Positions 44,308 to 54,600 are shown, counted from the stretch's first letter. The stretch: DNA of 64,000 bases from Jaenimonas drosophilae (GCA_030849065.1 JASAON010001583.1:1-64000), one strand, 5' to 3'. The notes: generated by a model not told the origin, from the sequence alone. Program-made: numbers and translations.

Positions 44308-45690
44308 ATGTCCGTGACCCACTGCCAATTTCAGGACTGTGACGTGCAATTCGGATACTTCTCCACCGTCAACACATGCCATGTTTGTCACATCAAAATG
44401 TGCTCGAAATGCACAAAATCATCTTCTATTGGCCAGCCCAACAACAAAGCAGTGAACTACTGTATTCGATGCCTCAAATACGTCACGCACAAGGAGCTCA
44501 CCACACACCACACACCAGCTATCATTGACCATCCTTCGCCACCCACCAACCCTACCCTCTCTTCTACACAGGCACAAACCACTCCTCATCCACTCTCCAC
44601 CTCCGCACCACAACCAAACAACACCATTGATACAGTAGAATCTGCCTGTGCTGAGCGTGATGCCGCGAAGAAGCAGCTAGCTGAACTGACTGCTTCACAG
44701 GAACGGATGCAAACCGATGCTGCCACAAGTGCACAGGATTTGCATGAACGCGTTGAGTCTGCATGTGCTGAGCGTGATGCTGTGAAGCAGCAGCTGACTG
44801 AGCAGGTGCAATCCGTAAGTGCCGAACGTGATGCCGCGAAGAAGCAGCTAGCTGAACTGACTGCTGCACAGGAACGGATGCAAACCGATGCTGCCACAAG
44901 TGCACAGGATTTGCACGAACGCGTTGAGTCTGCATGTGCTGAGCGTGATGCCGCGAAGAAGCAGCTGTCGGAGCTGGTTGGTGGTAAGAATGGTGAGCTG
45001 AATAAGCGGGGTGCGGAGTTGAAGGTGATTGAGCTGGAACTAAGGCGGGCGTTTGGCTGTCTTGAGAAGCGCAAGGAGATGTTGCATGATGTTGTAAGTT
45101 CATTTGTGGCGGAGAGTGCTGAGTTGAGTCGTGCAGAGGAAGAGCTGTGGAGTGATGAAGTTGATGGGGAAGAGTCGAAGATGAAGGCGATGGGGCTCCT
45201 TGTGAGCCCGAAGTCCAGGGGTGGGGCGAAGGTTGAGGATCGTCTGAAGAGTGAAGATGGCATGCCTAATAAAGGAGGAACGCAACGCATTCAAGGGTCG
45301 AAGGATTCTTGTAGGGTACGTGAGGATGGCTTGTTTCAGTCCAAATTTCAGGCGGTGTTGGAGGAGTTTGGTGTGGATATGGATGATTGTGAAGGGGTGG
45401 TGTGTGGTGCATCACAGCCTTTGGGCAGTGGCGGTGTTGTTGTTCCAAAGTTGCGCATGGAAGAGGTGTCTGCTGTGCAGCGAGGGAAGAAGCTTGACGT
45501 AGCGGCTGGCGCGAAACACACATCTCTGGCGCCATTGGAGGCGAGGGGGTTGGCTGTGAGTGAGGGTAAGCGGCGCGCAGATGAAGATGTTAGAGTTGGC
45601 CATTTGGAGCTGGATGCACGCAGTAGTGCGGAGAGCTTGGCTGCTTTTCGGCGTTTGGAGGAGTCTGTGAGGAAGCTTCATGAATCGTAG
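44308..45690 (+). CDS. FYVE-like zinc-finger protein with repeated coiled coil, 460 aa
   Basis: The N-terminus carries eight cysteines in FYVE-like pairs: C6/C11, C24/C27, C32/C35 and C52/C55. The central basic RRHHCR signature of phosphatidylinositol-3-phosphate-binding FYVE domains is missing, so lipid binding is uncertain. A Pro/Thr-rich linker (about 70-110) precedes a coiled coil built of near-identical internal repeats (about 111-228) whose unit opens with ESACAERDAAKKQL and ends AATSAQDLHER. A second charged coiled region and a low-complexity tail follow, ending in a helix (LAAFRRLEESVRKLHES). An endosomal tether or adaptor is possible. Codon use in the repeats differs from flanking genes and suggests a fast-evolving protein. 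Confidence 0.8.
   Translation: MSVTHCQFQDCDVQFGYFSTVNTCHVCHIKMCSKCTKSSSIGQPNNKAVNYCIRCLKYVTHKELTTHHTPAIIDHPSPPTNPTLSSTQAQTTPHPLSTSAPQPNNTIDTVESACAERDAAKKQLAELTASQERMQTDAATSAQDLHERVESACAERDAVKQQLTEQVQSVSAERDAAKKQLAELTAAQERMQTDAATSAQDLHERVESACAERDAAKKQLSELVGGKNGELNKRGAELKVIELELRRAFGCLEKRKEMLHDVVSSFVAESAELSRAEEELWSDEVDGEESKMKAMGLLVSPKSRGGAKVEDRLKSEDGMPNKGGTQRIQGSKDSCRVREDGLFQSKFQAVLEEFGVDMDDCEGVVCGASQPLGSGGVVVPKLRMEEVSAVQRGKKLDVAAGAKHTSLAPLEARGLAVSEGKRRADEDVRVGHLELDARSSAESLAAFRRLEESVRKLHES
44640..44990 (+). repeat. Nearly identical internal coding repeats in the FYVE-like gene
   Basis: Two full copies of a unit of about 117 bases beginning GAATCTGCCTGTGCTGAGCG (copy starts 44638 and about 44812) and further partial copies. 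The GCCGCGAAGAAGCAGCT block recurs at 44662, 44833 and 44950. Spacings of 171 and 117 bases show in-frame multiples of 3. Nucleotide identity is high enough to imply recent amplification. Confidence 0.8.
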
Positions 45691-46037
45691 CTTTGTGATG
45701 AGGTGCTTTAATTGTACAACGTGGCTGGATAATGCTGGAATCTGATGCGTGTGAGTTGTGTTGGTGTGAATGTGCCCAGGGGATTCCTCCTTCTCTTCTT
45801 CTCGGTGGTCTCGATTTGTCGTAACGTGCGTGCTGCTTGGTGTGTAGGAACCTCTTCCACGAGTGAGGTGTAGAAGACTGGATACTTACCGCTACGGCGC
45901 ACTCAAAGAAAAGAAAAGTATAGTGAACACGATTTCTGTGTTGCTTGTGTTGCTGAGGTCTTTGCTGAGCCCTGATTTTGTTCGACGTACTTCCCTGACA
46001 TTTGCTTTCCGTTCGTGAAGGTTTTCAGCTTTTATTC
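45691..46037 (+). promoter_or_regulatory. Spacer with predicted trans-splice acceptor before fatty acid hydroxylase
   Basis: A 347-base spacer ending in a T/C tract with CAG at 46026-46028, 10 bases before the ATG at 46038. The frame open from a TTG at 46002 crosses this tract and is not used. Confidence 0.5.
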
Positions 46038-47447
46038 ATGACCAAGACGTCTACTTCGGCAAAAGAGGAGCTCTTCCGCGTGGATGCAGCCAGTGGGGAT
46101 CTCATCTTTCCTGATGCTGCCGCATTTCAGCTGTACGCGATGGAGAAGCAACAGGCCGGGTTGAAGGAGAAGAAGTGTGTGTGCCTCTACATTTACAAAG
46201 GCTCTGTGTACGATGCAACGGAGTTTGCTGCAGCACACCCTGGAGGTATGTCTGTCCTGGAGGAGTTCAATGGGAAGGATATCACCGTTACCTTTCATGA
46301 TGAGTACTACCAACACGGCCACACCGCTAAGGCGCTTAACATGCTTCTGCAATACCGCGTTGGTAGTGTGGAGCGCTGCCTCTCTGGCAACTCCGACCAA
46401 CGGCAACAGGATGCGGAGTATGAGCAGTATAAGCTGGAGGAGCTCACCGCTTACCCCAAGATGACGGCTACGGATATCACCTACAAGGAGTTCACGATTC
46501 GCCGTGATAAGGGTATGCTCTGGCAAGCGGCGTCCCTGCCGCTGGCGCAGTACGAGCACCTCATCAGCACCCCCATCTACGTTCCGTACTGCCGTCTGTT
46601 TGACTACTCCTTCTTTGAGATTTTCTCCACGACCAAGTACTGGGTAGTACTGATGCTCTGGACGCCGCTGGTATTCTTCTGGCTCCTTCGAGGCATCTTC
46701 ATGGATCGCAATGCCGATCAAGTGTACGACCAGACAGGACGGCAGAGCTGGATTCGTCAGCTTGACCGCTTCTTCTACTACCCCAACAACAACCTAATCT
46801 TCCCCAGCTACCCAGTTGCTTCTGACAGCTCCATCTCGGAGACTGTCATGAACTCCGTCGCTCAGAACAGCACCAAGTTTTTCAGCAAAACAGCGGCAGG
46901 AGCTGGTTTAATGGAGCAGCTTGCTCAGGCTGAGCTCGCGCATACCTCGAGCTACAATGAGTTCAACGTATGGAATGTGGTGGGACTCTTCCTCTTTGGA
47001 TTTGTCTCGTGGACCTTCATGGAGTACTTTATTCATCGCGTCGTCTTCCATTTTGAGCGGGCCATCCCACGCTCCATCATGGATACCTTCCTCTGCAAGT
47101 ACCTTCACCTGCTTCTTCATGGCGTACACCACATCATCCCGATGGATCCTGGTCGTCTCGTCTTTCCTCCAGCCCTCTTCGTTGCCACAGCCACCGTGTA
47201 TTATAACGTTTACAGTCTGGTGCTCCATGGCAGCTTCCGGGACATCTTCATTGCTGGCCAAGTGTCAGGATATTTGGCCTATGACATGACTCACTACTAC
47301 ATTCACCACGTGGAACCGTCGTGGAGCTACTACCGTGATCTGAAGAAGTACCATCACGCGCACCACTACGTGGATGACACAAAGGGCTATGGCATCACCA
47401 GCAAGTTCTGGGATCTCATCTTTGGAACGGCATGTAAGAAGTACTAA
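46038..47447 (+). CDS. FA2H: Fatty acid 2-hydroxylase (FA2H/SCS7) with cytochrome b5 domain
   Basis: ER membrane di-iron enzyme that 2-hydroxylates sphingolipid acyl chains; 469 residues. The N-terminal cytochrome b5 domain (about 30-115) has the haem motif HPGG in AAHPGGMSVLEEF and a second haem histidine in YYQHGHTAKAL. After a membrane segment (WVVLMLWTPLVFFWLLRGIF, about 205) the hydroxylase domain (about 315-465) shows the histidine clusters HRVVFHFER, LHLLLHGVHH, HYYIHH and HHAHHY in family order, with membrane helices between. The start at 46038 follows a splice acceptor. Full-length and intact. It connects with the acyl-CoA synthetase of this unit in lipid metabolism. Confidence 0.95.
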   Translation: MTKTSTSAKEELFRVDAASGDLIFPDAAAFQLYAMEKQQAGLKEKKCVCLYIYKGSVYDATEFAAAHPGGMSVLEEFNGKDITVTFHDEYYQHGHTAKALNMLLQYRVGSVERCLSGNSDQRQQDAEYEQYKLEELTAYPKMTATDITYKEFTIRRDKGMLWQAASLPLAQYEHLISTPIYVPYCRLFDYSFFEIFSTTKYWVVLMLWTPLVFFWLLRGIFMDRNADQVYDQTGRQSWIRQLDRFFYYPNNNLIFPSYPVASDSSISETVMNSVAQNSTKFFSKTAAGAGLMEQLAQAELAHTSSYNEFNVWNVVGLFLFGFVSWTFMEYFIHRVVFHFERAIPRSIMDTFLCKYLHLLLHGVHHIIPMDPGRLVFPPALFVATATVYYNVYSLVLHGSFRDIFIAGQVSGYLAYDMTHYYIHHVEPSWSYYRDLKKYHHAHHYVDDTKGYGITSKFWDLIFGTACKKY

Positions 47448-49845
47448 CATCTATATTGTTCAGACGATGAATGTGTGAATTGCAAAAGTCTTGGTGGCTA
47501 TCCTTTGCGCTGGACTGTACATATTGAGGTCCGGTAGTGGCCACCGCAAACAGCATGGAATGACGCGCGCCGTGATGATTCCTTCCTTAGAGACGAATTG
47601 TCCTCCTACGAACGTTATGTGGAGGTGGTTCATGTTTGTGGGCGGATGATCTTCTTATTGGGATCTCCAACCCCCGAGCCGTCCAAGACCTTTGAAGGCT
47701 GCGTCTTGCTGGAAGAGGTGGGGTTGGAGCATGCACCGATGAGCGGATTCCGAGGTGCTCAACTCGTATCGACTATGAAGGTATGTTCTTTTTTATTTCT
47801 GGAAGGAGAGTTCTTTTTTCTTTCCCCCTTTCCAAATTCTTCAAGTACGGAGGAGACGACGTGTTTCTTCCTCGGCAGCAGAGGGGGTTGGCGAGCAGCA
47901 TCGCCATGACGCCCCCTGGTGGAGTCCCAGACTTGTGTGCATGTCCTCACCGTGTAGGTCATATCTTGTGCTTGGTCGGCGAACGTTTACTTTGTTCTTC
48001 TTTTTTATTTCCTTGCGTTTTCGGGGCAAATGGCAGGGGCAAGAGCCCTCCTATTTCTTGTTCAACCAGCGAGTCGGGGAGATGAAGGTGTACACTCTAC
48101 AACAGTGGTTGTGGGGTGCCTCTCAGGTGAAGAGAGGGAGTGCTTCGACCCTGTTCGCTAGTATCAAGTCTGTGGGCTGACTTGCTGTGCCGCATGGTTC
48201 CGCGTTGGTGTTGAGCTCGTTCCTCGTTCGCAGATTTTGACTGTGATCTCGATTGTGCGCTATGCTACTCTCACCACCCAACCACGTTCGTGGACCCAAC
48301 TGGTGTTTTCCCACAGCGCAGTTGTTTCAGCTGGTGTCTCTCTAACAGAGGCTACTACTTTCAGCTGCTGCTGCTGCTGCTGATTGTCGGAGTGAACATC
48401 ACAACACAACACAAAACCGCGAAGTATATAGATTTATCTCTACATCGCCATCAAAAAGAGGACGTTGACGGATGAGACCGCATATGAAAACCAGGACTCG
48501 AAAGGCAACAATAGTGGCCAGCGTGGAGGATGTGACGTGCTTCTATTAGAGCTCCGTGAACTTCCGGTGCTCCCATTTCGGATGAATGGGATCAGGCTCT
48601 GCAGATGTGCATCCCCTTCTGTTTGTCCATGGATCGTAAACGAGGATGAATGCCATCATTCATCATTCTCCTTCTGACAAGCGTTCCTCTCGCCCTCTCT
48701 CTCCATCTATTGATTCTGTGCTTTGCAACACGTGCATCTTTGCTCTTGTAAAAAAAAAAAAGAAACACATTGTGGCGCGTCCAACTAGTGTGAACGTGCT
48801 CTCAGCCGACGATGCTCGTGAATAGAGCACTACTGCCTGACTTCCAACCCTCATGGAGGAATTGTGCTTGCTTCGAAAACGTGCTTCTCCGTTTGGTATT
48901 ATGCCTCTCATCTTCGTTTTTTTTTTGTAGTCAATTAGAGCCACACGTGAAGCACAACCAGAGAGGTTGTGCATTTGCGTGCACCATTTCTGGTAGTTCA
49001 TCAGATCCATCCAGTCTTGTGGCGAGCAGCATCTACTTTGTGCAAACTAATACGGCGTCCTCGGTGGACTCTTCTCTTCACCCACACATCGTCTTTGGAT
49101 TTGCTTGCTACGATTGGGTCTTAACCTAGCTTGGTTCATCCCACTAGTCGTTCTTTTGACAGGCGTCTAACGTAGAGATCGAGTCGGTACCTCTTTCATT
49201 CGATTGCAAATTATCTCTCCCTCCCTTCTCAGTGAGACGGTTAGTGCTGTTCAAGCAATAACCACCGTTGTTCTCTTTGTGAAGTTGCCTCCCTCTCACA
49301 AGTATCCACGGACTGCCCCTGTCGCAGTGCGCTTCTTGTGTTGTTTGTGTAGGTGTGTTTGGAGAAGGACATTTGGTAGATCCGGACGCGCGTCGTTTTC
49401 TTTTTCTTTGCTCACGAAAGAGAAAAACAACCAAGAGAGGGTTTAAAGCTACAGCTGAATAAGTGCATATACACACAGGTTGAGGGTAGGAGTCCAGGCT
49501 CGCGCTCTGCCGTCAGTTGTTGTGATTGCGTCTCAGGCTTTTAATCCTCTGAAGAAGTTACCAGCTACTGGTGATTTCTTCTCGTTGATTTACTTTATAC
49601 AATATACACACAGCCACTTTATCACTTTTCCCCCTTCCCACACCTCCTATCTCAGTATCGTCGGCAGATCAACTCCGGCGCGAGAAGATAAGAGGTGGTG
49701 TTTAGATTAGTGGCAGTTGTGTATAAAGGCTGTGTGATTGATTGATCTGTTCTGTGCTTTTGATTTCCCTAGAACGAGTTGTTTTGGTTTCCTGTGTATC
49801 TTTACGTGTACAGTTGTCCATTGAACCGCCTTGTTGAGCGTGTCA
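47448..49845. other. Longest gene-free stretch, 2.4 kb, upstream of the receptor-pseudocyclase array
   Basis: No convincing protein gene on either strand. Frames of up to 115 codons start at non-ATG codons or are low complexity. It holds a CTG trinucleotide run (48364-48382), an A run followed by GAAAC near 48751-48765, T runs near 47808-47830 and 48916-48928, and T/C tracts before the next gene, including ones with AG at 49771-49772 and 49811-49812. No tRNA-like T-loop or CCA-ending structure was seen. It could include an unrecognised RNA gene or a decayed copy of the array. Confidence 0.5.
48364..48382. repeat. CTG trinucleotide repeat
   Basis: About six CTG units, in the 2.4 kb gene-free stretch. 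Confidence 0.8.
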
Positions 49846-51843
49846 ATGATGGCTTCCAAAGGTTGTGGCTGTGCCTTCGTGTTGATGGCGGCTCTCCTTT
49901 GCTGCGCCATAGGCGTCAGCGGAAGCCAGGGTGAGGATCCCTTTCGTGCACAACCGTCAACACAGCATGCTGCGGTGAATGAGTTGCTACCCGCCAAGGA
50001 CGGGCCGAATATGGTGGTTTACCGAGCAGGTAACGACTCCTCATCTGACAAGCTCAAGGGCTACTACATTGGCGCACTCATCATGTTCATTGCTGCCATC
50101 ATTTTCGTGGTGGCTGCCATTTTGTACTGGTGCTGCTGCTGTGGACCAGACATTCCAGACGACGATGAACCAGCCATGGCCAAGCCAATCCCAAAATCCG
50201 CCCCCTTGGTGCAGTCTGTGGATCCATCTCTCAAGTATGCCCCCGAGGATGAGGAGGATGTAACCATCATGATGATCGATATTTGGCAAGGCAATCAGCT
50301 GTGGCAGAGCACTCCAGATGCGATGATGCAGTCCGTGGAGTACTACCAGAAGGAAATACAGACCCTCTCTGCCAAACACTTTTGCTACTACACAAAAAGC
50401 ATCGGTGATGCATGTGTGGTGGCGTGTAGCAACGCGGGAAATGCTGTTGACCTTGCTGTGGATATTCAGCGTACGATGCTCCAACACAAGTGGGAGAAGT
50501 CCATTGATGAAGTGTATCACTGCCTAGACAAAGAGCAGGGGGATAACGTCGCTCGCCCCAAGGACTTGTGGAAGGGCCTTCGTGTACGCATCGGCATGAG
50601 CACTGGCACTGTCAGCCGGGTGGAGGATCCAGACACACGGAATCCTGATTACATGGGTGAGGTGCGTGTCTCTGCCGCCCGGCTCCTTGTGCTTGGGTCT
50701 GGTGGCCAGGTGCTGCTGACGGATGATACCCTTCAAAGCTACACCACCGCACAGAATGAGGGCAAAGGAGGCAAGGGCGACCACAGCATGACGGACCTTG
50801 GCTTTCATCTACTCCTGAAGGGAGCGGAGGCCCCTGTGCGTGTGTACCAGCTCGACGGGGTGAATGGCCGGCAGTTTCCACCCATGCGGTCGGTCGGAAC
50901 GTTGCCAAAGGCGACGAAGGCGGCTCCGGTGACCAAGTCCAAGTCGGCAGACGAAAAGGATGACAAGAAGGACGGCAAGAAGGAGAAGGAGAAGGGCAAG
51001 CCCGAGACCAAGAATGAGAAGAGGAACGTAGTCATCCGCCCCAGCAATCAGTACCAACAAGAGGATTTTACAAAGTCAAAGGACCCTCCTGTGGCGTACA
51101 AGGTGGCACAGCTCTGCGAGGTATCGTGGCGCTTGGGATTAGAAGAACTTCCTCGCGATGGCATGAGCGACGATGAATATTATGACAAGCTAATGCAGTA
51201 TATTAAAGACAATACAAAGAAGGTGGATGATGGCGAGGGTGACGACGTCACTTCCATGGTTGACCCTGTGTTGGGCGCGCCAATTGTTGCACCGCCTCCC
51301 GCGAACGACCCAGTGAGCGATACAGAATCCACCCGTGGACGTCGCCGCGGGCGAAAGGGAAAACGTGGGTTTGATCTCTTTGCCGATGACAATGACAACA
51401 CCAAGAAGAAGGGCAAGAAGAAGAAGGGCGGAAAGAACGACAAGGGAGTCGTTAAGTATCTCCACGGTGCGCCAACCATGGCTGGTGATATCGTGAAGAA
51501 GTGCTTCCCTGATAGTAACGGCCTTCTGTTTCGAATTACAGACTCTGCATCTGGAAAGTGGGGCTTCTACAACGACACTCTGAGTTACGTCATGAAGGTG
51601 AAGATCACGCTAAGCAACAATAGTCAATTTGTCCCATTGGGCACCGCCTCGTTCACACGAGACCCATCCACGGGAAAGCAGGTGGGCGAGCTCGTCATTC
51701 ACCCACTGAAAACAGAACCCCTCTTGGCAGGTCACATCAACGGCTTTAAGCTGATGTACTCCGCTACCCCACTAAACTCCTTCTCCCAAGTGAATAGCAA
51801 CAACCGTCCCCCTCTGAATGCCATAGACAACACCATGAAGTAA
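49846..51843 (+). CDS. Receptor-type adenylate-cyclase-homology protein fused to DUF1935 calpain-related domain (array member A)
   Basis: 665 residues. Signal peptide about 1-26, short ectodomain 27-72, one transmembrane helix 74-94 followed by CCCC (likely palmitoylated). Residues about 138-345 match the cytosolic cyclase domain of trypanosomatid receptor adenylate cyclases, including the parasite-specific insert (DEVYHCLDKE to LWKGLRVR) and the VYQLDGVNGRQFP exit. Both metal aspartates remain (Asp145 in MMIDIW, Asp188 in KSIGDAC), with Lys184, Asp268 and Arg279, but the transition-state Asn is Val (GEVRVSAAR). Residues 366-390 are Lys/Asp-rich and 455-535 disordered. Residues about 535-650 are a DUF1935 module (YLHGAPTM, NGLLFRITD, WGFYNDT, LKTEPLLAGHINGF) as in calpain-like and SMP-1-type proteins. 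Catalytic activity is doubtful. The fusion and tiny ectodomain are unlike classic receptor cyclases, whose ectodomain is large. Confidence 0.85.
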   Translation: MMASKGCGCAFVLMAALLCCAIGVSGSQGEDPFRAQPSTQHAAVNELLPAKDGPNMVVYRAGNDSSSDKLKGYYIGALIMFIAAIIFVVAAILYWCCCCGPDIPDDDEPAMAKPIPKSAPLVQSVDPSLKYAPEDEEDVTIMMIDIWQGNQLWQSTPDAMMQSVEYYQKEIQTLSAKHFCYYTKSIGDACVVACSNAGNAVDLAVDIQRTMLQHKWEKSIDEVYHCLDKEQGDNVARPKDLWKGLRVRIGMSTGTVSRVEDPDTRNPDYMGEVRVSAARLLVLGSGGQVLLTDDTLQSYTTAQNEGKGGKGDHSMTDLGFHLLLKGAEAPVRVYQLDGVNGRQFPPMRSVGTLPKATKAAPVTKSKSADEKDDKKDGKKEKEKGKPETKNEKRNVVIRPSNQYQQEDFTKSKDPPVAYKVAQLCEVSWRLGLEELPRDGMSDDEYYDKLMQYIKDNTKKVDDGEGDDVTSMVDPVLGAPIVAPPPANDPVSDTESTRGRRRGRKGKRGFDLFADDNDNTKKKGKKKKGGKNDKGVVKYLHGAPTMAGDIVKKCFPDSNGLLFRITDSASGKWGFYNDTLSYVMKVKITLSNNSQFVPLGTASFTRDPSTGKQVGELVIHPLKTEPLLAGHINGFKLMYSATPLNSFSQVNSNNRPPLNAIDNTMK

Positions 51844-52746
51844 AATGTGTGGATTCAGAATACCGGAGATGATGCACAAGGCATGGCGAGTAGAAAGAAT
51901 ATCACTCGGCTGGCTTGTACCTGCGAGGTAGTGTTGCGGAGCCCTCACGCGGTTATTCTATCACTGGAAGGAAACCGGCCAACTGGCTGTGAGTTTTTTT
52001 GGCCGTATTCCTTCACCCATTTTCACCCCTCGGGAGAGCTGCTGCCTTTCGCGCCTTTGCGGCTGGACTTCATTGTTTCTTGTGTAGCAAGCGCTGTACT
52101 CTCTCCACTCATCCTCCCGTTTTATAGCCTTCCATTATGGAGGCATGCCTGTGAGGAGAGGCGCCATTCCACCCCAACCGTGCCCGTCGTCAGCGGTGGT
52201 CTGCGGACTGGTGGATGAGCGAGTTTTCTTTTCTTTTCAATTTTTTTCTTTGTGATTTATTACTTTGTTGTGCAAAACATGCATGCTCTCACCCACTTCG
52301 GTTGTGGACCGTTGCTTCTACCCTCCACACCCGAATGACTACACTTCACTCTCGATTGTTATCATGTAGTTCTTCCACACTTCAGCGAGAAGTGAACCTC
52401 AGCTGCCCACCTCTACAGTGGCTGCAGAATGACCTCTAGAAAAAAAAACCACTGGACAGACTTAATGGAATGATAGTTCTCACGATTTACTGTGGTATTG
52501 ACGAATGACTATGCAAATCATGTCGCATTTCCTTCTCTTTGCGATTTGCCTTGTAGTAACAATACATTGGTCAACGAACAACTTTGGCTTTGTCGTTGTC
52601 CTCGACTCCAGCACGCACACACAACTGGTGCGCTGGGAGTACGACTGCTTCTTACCCCACTCCCACTGTGAGCGCCACACAAAGGCACCACCGGTGGTAG
52701 GTACTTTGTTTTTTTAGAGACCCCCCAGGTTGGCGGCGCTAGTCAA
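51844..52746 (+). promoter_or_regulatory. Spacer (0.9 kb) with predicted trans-splice acceptor before array member B
   Basis: No gene seen; a 123-codon frame directly after member A starts at GTG and is low quality. A run of eight A lies at about 52440-52448. A T tract at 52707-52717 ends in TTAG, 30 bases before the ATG at 52747. Confidence 0.5.
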
Positions 52747-54600
52747 ATGCCACCAGGTCGTAGATCTAGATACGCACGCGCTCATCCCCCGTGGAGCGGT
52801 CCTTGCGGAGGAGCTCAATCACTTCAAGGAGTAATGCTGTGTGTCGTTCTTGGAGTGATTGTGCTGAGCGGTGTTGTCTCGGCACAATCCGCACATGATG
52901 TATCGTCCTCATTTAGTTCAACCAATGCCGTGCATTATCTACCGCCGGAGCCCTCTCTCCTTAGCAATGCCACAGTCACAGGTGAAGTTCTGCTACGCCC
53001 AGTGCTGAGGTCTCCATCCTCCACCGACTCGGAAAGATCTGACCTTCTTCCTGCCGATGACATGGCCGATGTTGTGAACGTCGTCTTCAAGGGTGAGAAG
53101 GGTGTAGTCGATGGCCTGAAAGATTGGCTTGACTCAAAGACTAGCTTATCCATCGTGATGGGAATTTGTGGCGGTATCATTGCCGTTTCCATTGCACTCT
53201 TTATTCTGTGCTTTTGCCTCCGCGATCGAGAGGATCTACCCTTTTCATTGCCCTTCATTGGCGAGGGAGATGATGGAGGCGGTGGTGGCGGTGGCGGTGG
53301 AGGCAAGATGAAGGTCATCTCCGGCGCGGCGCCAAAGGCAGGAACCTGCAAGCTAACCATGATTGCGTGTGATATTGAGAACTCGTGGATGCTCTGGAAT
53401 ATGAGGCCTGAAACCTTTGAAGAAATTGAGGCGGACTACAAGCGCGAGATGCGCAACTCCTTAATTATGCACAACTGCTTTGAATTCCGGCAAGTGGGCA
53501 CCATGTTTCTCATCACCTCAAACAGCCCGCTGAGTGCCTTGCAATGGGCGACGGCCATGCAGCAGTACTTCCCTAGCGACACCGCCCAAACCCCACACGT
53601 TCGTATGGGCATTCACTTGGCTGAGTGCAAAGTCAAAATTGACAAGAAGACGGGCGACTACGAGATTCAAGGCCCGCTGACGGACATTGCACAACGAACG
53701 ATGCTAGAGGCGCAGCCCGGCCATGCGTGGGTCACGGAAGCGACGCATGATGCACTGGGTGAGGGAGATTTAGAGGTGATTGACCTTCAAGCCATTGGGG
53801 AGAGGGACCTCCCTGGTCTCCGCAAGAGCATTTCAATGTATCAACTTCTCTGCGGCCCAGGCGCTCGTGAGTACGACCCACCAGAGCCGACGAGTCCTGA
53901 GGTGGTAAGTCCAGAGGAAAGTGAAGAGCCCGCATCCCCTCAACCAGGCGGGGGGCGCCCGAAGGCCTTGGATGTGCATAAACTCAACAACGAAGATACG
54001 CCAAATTTCGAGGACTCCATCTATGGCGGCAAGGCTACGGAGGCGCTGCAGACAAAGAAGTCTCCACCACCAACGGCCCCAACAGAGCCTGCCGAACGAC
54101 CAAGAAAGGCGCCACCCAAGATAGAACGGAAGATGAAGGTGAGAGGAGAAGTTGGTGATCCAGCAGTGGTGCGATGGAAGAATGCTGCAGGTGAAGTGGA
54201 TCCAGTTCGTTTCATTCACGGCACTCCATCCATCTCTGGTGATAAGATTCAGCGCTGCTTTGCCGAGGGAAACGGCTTGCTCTTCCGCATCAATGACACT
54301 GTGAACGGGAAGTGGGCCTTCTACAACGACACACTCAACTTCAACATGAGAGTTGGAATGACGTGTAGTAAGAACAGTGAGTTCGTGGCACTAGGGTCGG
54401 CGAAGTTCACTGAGGATCCGGTGAGTGGGCAGTACATTGGAGAGCTCATCATCCCTCCCCTAAAGACAGAGCCACTGCTAGCTGGTACAGTGGGTCGCTA
54501 CAAGCTGATGTACTCCGCAGCACCATCTCAGGGATTTGATCCGTCCAAGATTCGCAATCCACTGGATGGTGATGAAGAGCAGAAGCACTCGGCGAGGTGA
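52747..54600 (+). CDS. Receptor-type pseudo-adenylate-cyclase fused to DUF1935 domain (array member B)
   Basis: 617 residues. The N-terminus is unusually long and basic before a signal sequence at about 30-46 (MLCVVLGVIVLSGVVSA). The ectodomain is about 85 residues and holds the LRPVLRSPSSTDSER block shared with member C. Transmembrane helix about 134-157. A ten-glycine linker (177-186) precedes a cyclase-homology domain (about 200-370) that lost the parasite-specific insert. Metal Asp209 (ACDIENSW) remains, but the second metal aspartate is Thr252 (RQVGTMF) and the transition-state Asn is Asp (LTDIAQRTM). The arginine is kept, and adenylate cyclase activity is unlikely. A Pro/Glu linker leads to a DUF1935 domain at about 484-600 (FIHGTPSISG, NGLLFRIND, WAFYNDT, LKTEPLLAGTVGRY). 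Probably a scaffold or regulatory dimerisation partner rather than an enzyme. Confidence 0.87.
   Translation: MPPGRRSRYARAHPPWSGPCGGAQSLQGVMLCVVLGVIVLSGVVSAQSAHDVSSSFSSTNAVHYLPPEPSLLSNATVTGEVLLRPVLRSPSSTDSERSDLLPADDMADVVNVVFKGEKGVVDGLKDWLDSKTSLSIVMGICGGIIAVSIALFILCFCLRDREDLPFSLPFIGEGDDGGGGGGGGGGKMKVISGAAPKAGTCKLTMIACDIENSWMLWNMRPETFEEIEADYKREMRNSLIMHNCFEFRQVGTMFLITSNSPLSALQWATAMQQYFPSDTAQTPHVRMGIHLAECKVKIDKKTGDYEIQGPLTDIAQRTMLEAQPGHAWVTEATHDALGEGDLEVIDLQAIGERDLPGLRKSISMYQLLCGPGAREYDPPEPTSPEVVSPEESEEPASPQPGGGRPKALDVHKLNNEDTPNFEDSIYGGKATEALQTKKSPPPTAPTEPAERPRKAPPKIERKMKVRGEVGDPAVVRWKNAAGEVDPVRFIHGTPSISGDKIQRCFAEGNGLLFRINDTVNGKWAFYNDTLNFNMRVGMTCSKNSEFVALGSAKFTEDPVSGQYIGELIIPPLKTEPLLAGTVGRYKLMYSAAPSQGFDPSKIRNPLDGDEEQKHSAR
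52994..53099 (+). repeat. 106-base patch nearly identical to member C
   Basis: This segment of member B and 55733-55838 in member C differ at only two positions (a C/T at the 'ccaccgac/ctaccgac' site and a G/A near the end), while flanking coding sequence is clearly diverged. It encodes the LRPVLRSPSSTDSER ectodomain block to FKGEK. Gene conversion or recent partial duplication is the simplest reading. Confidence 0.85.
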
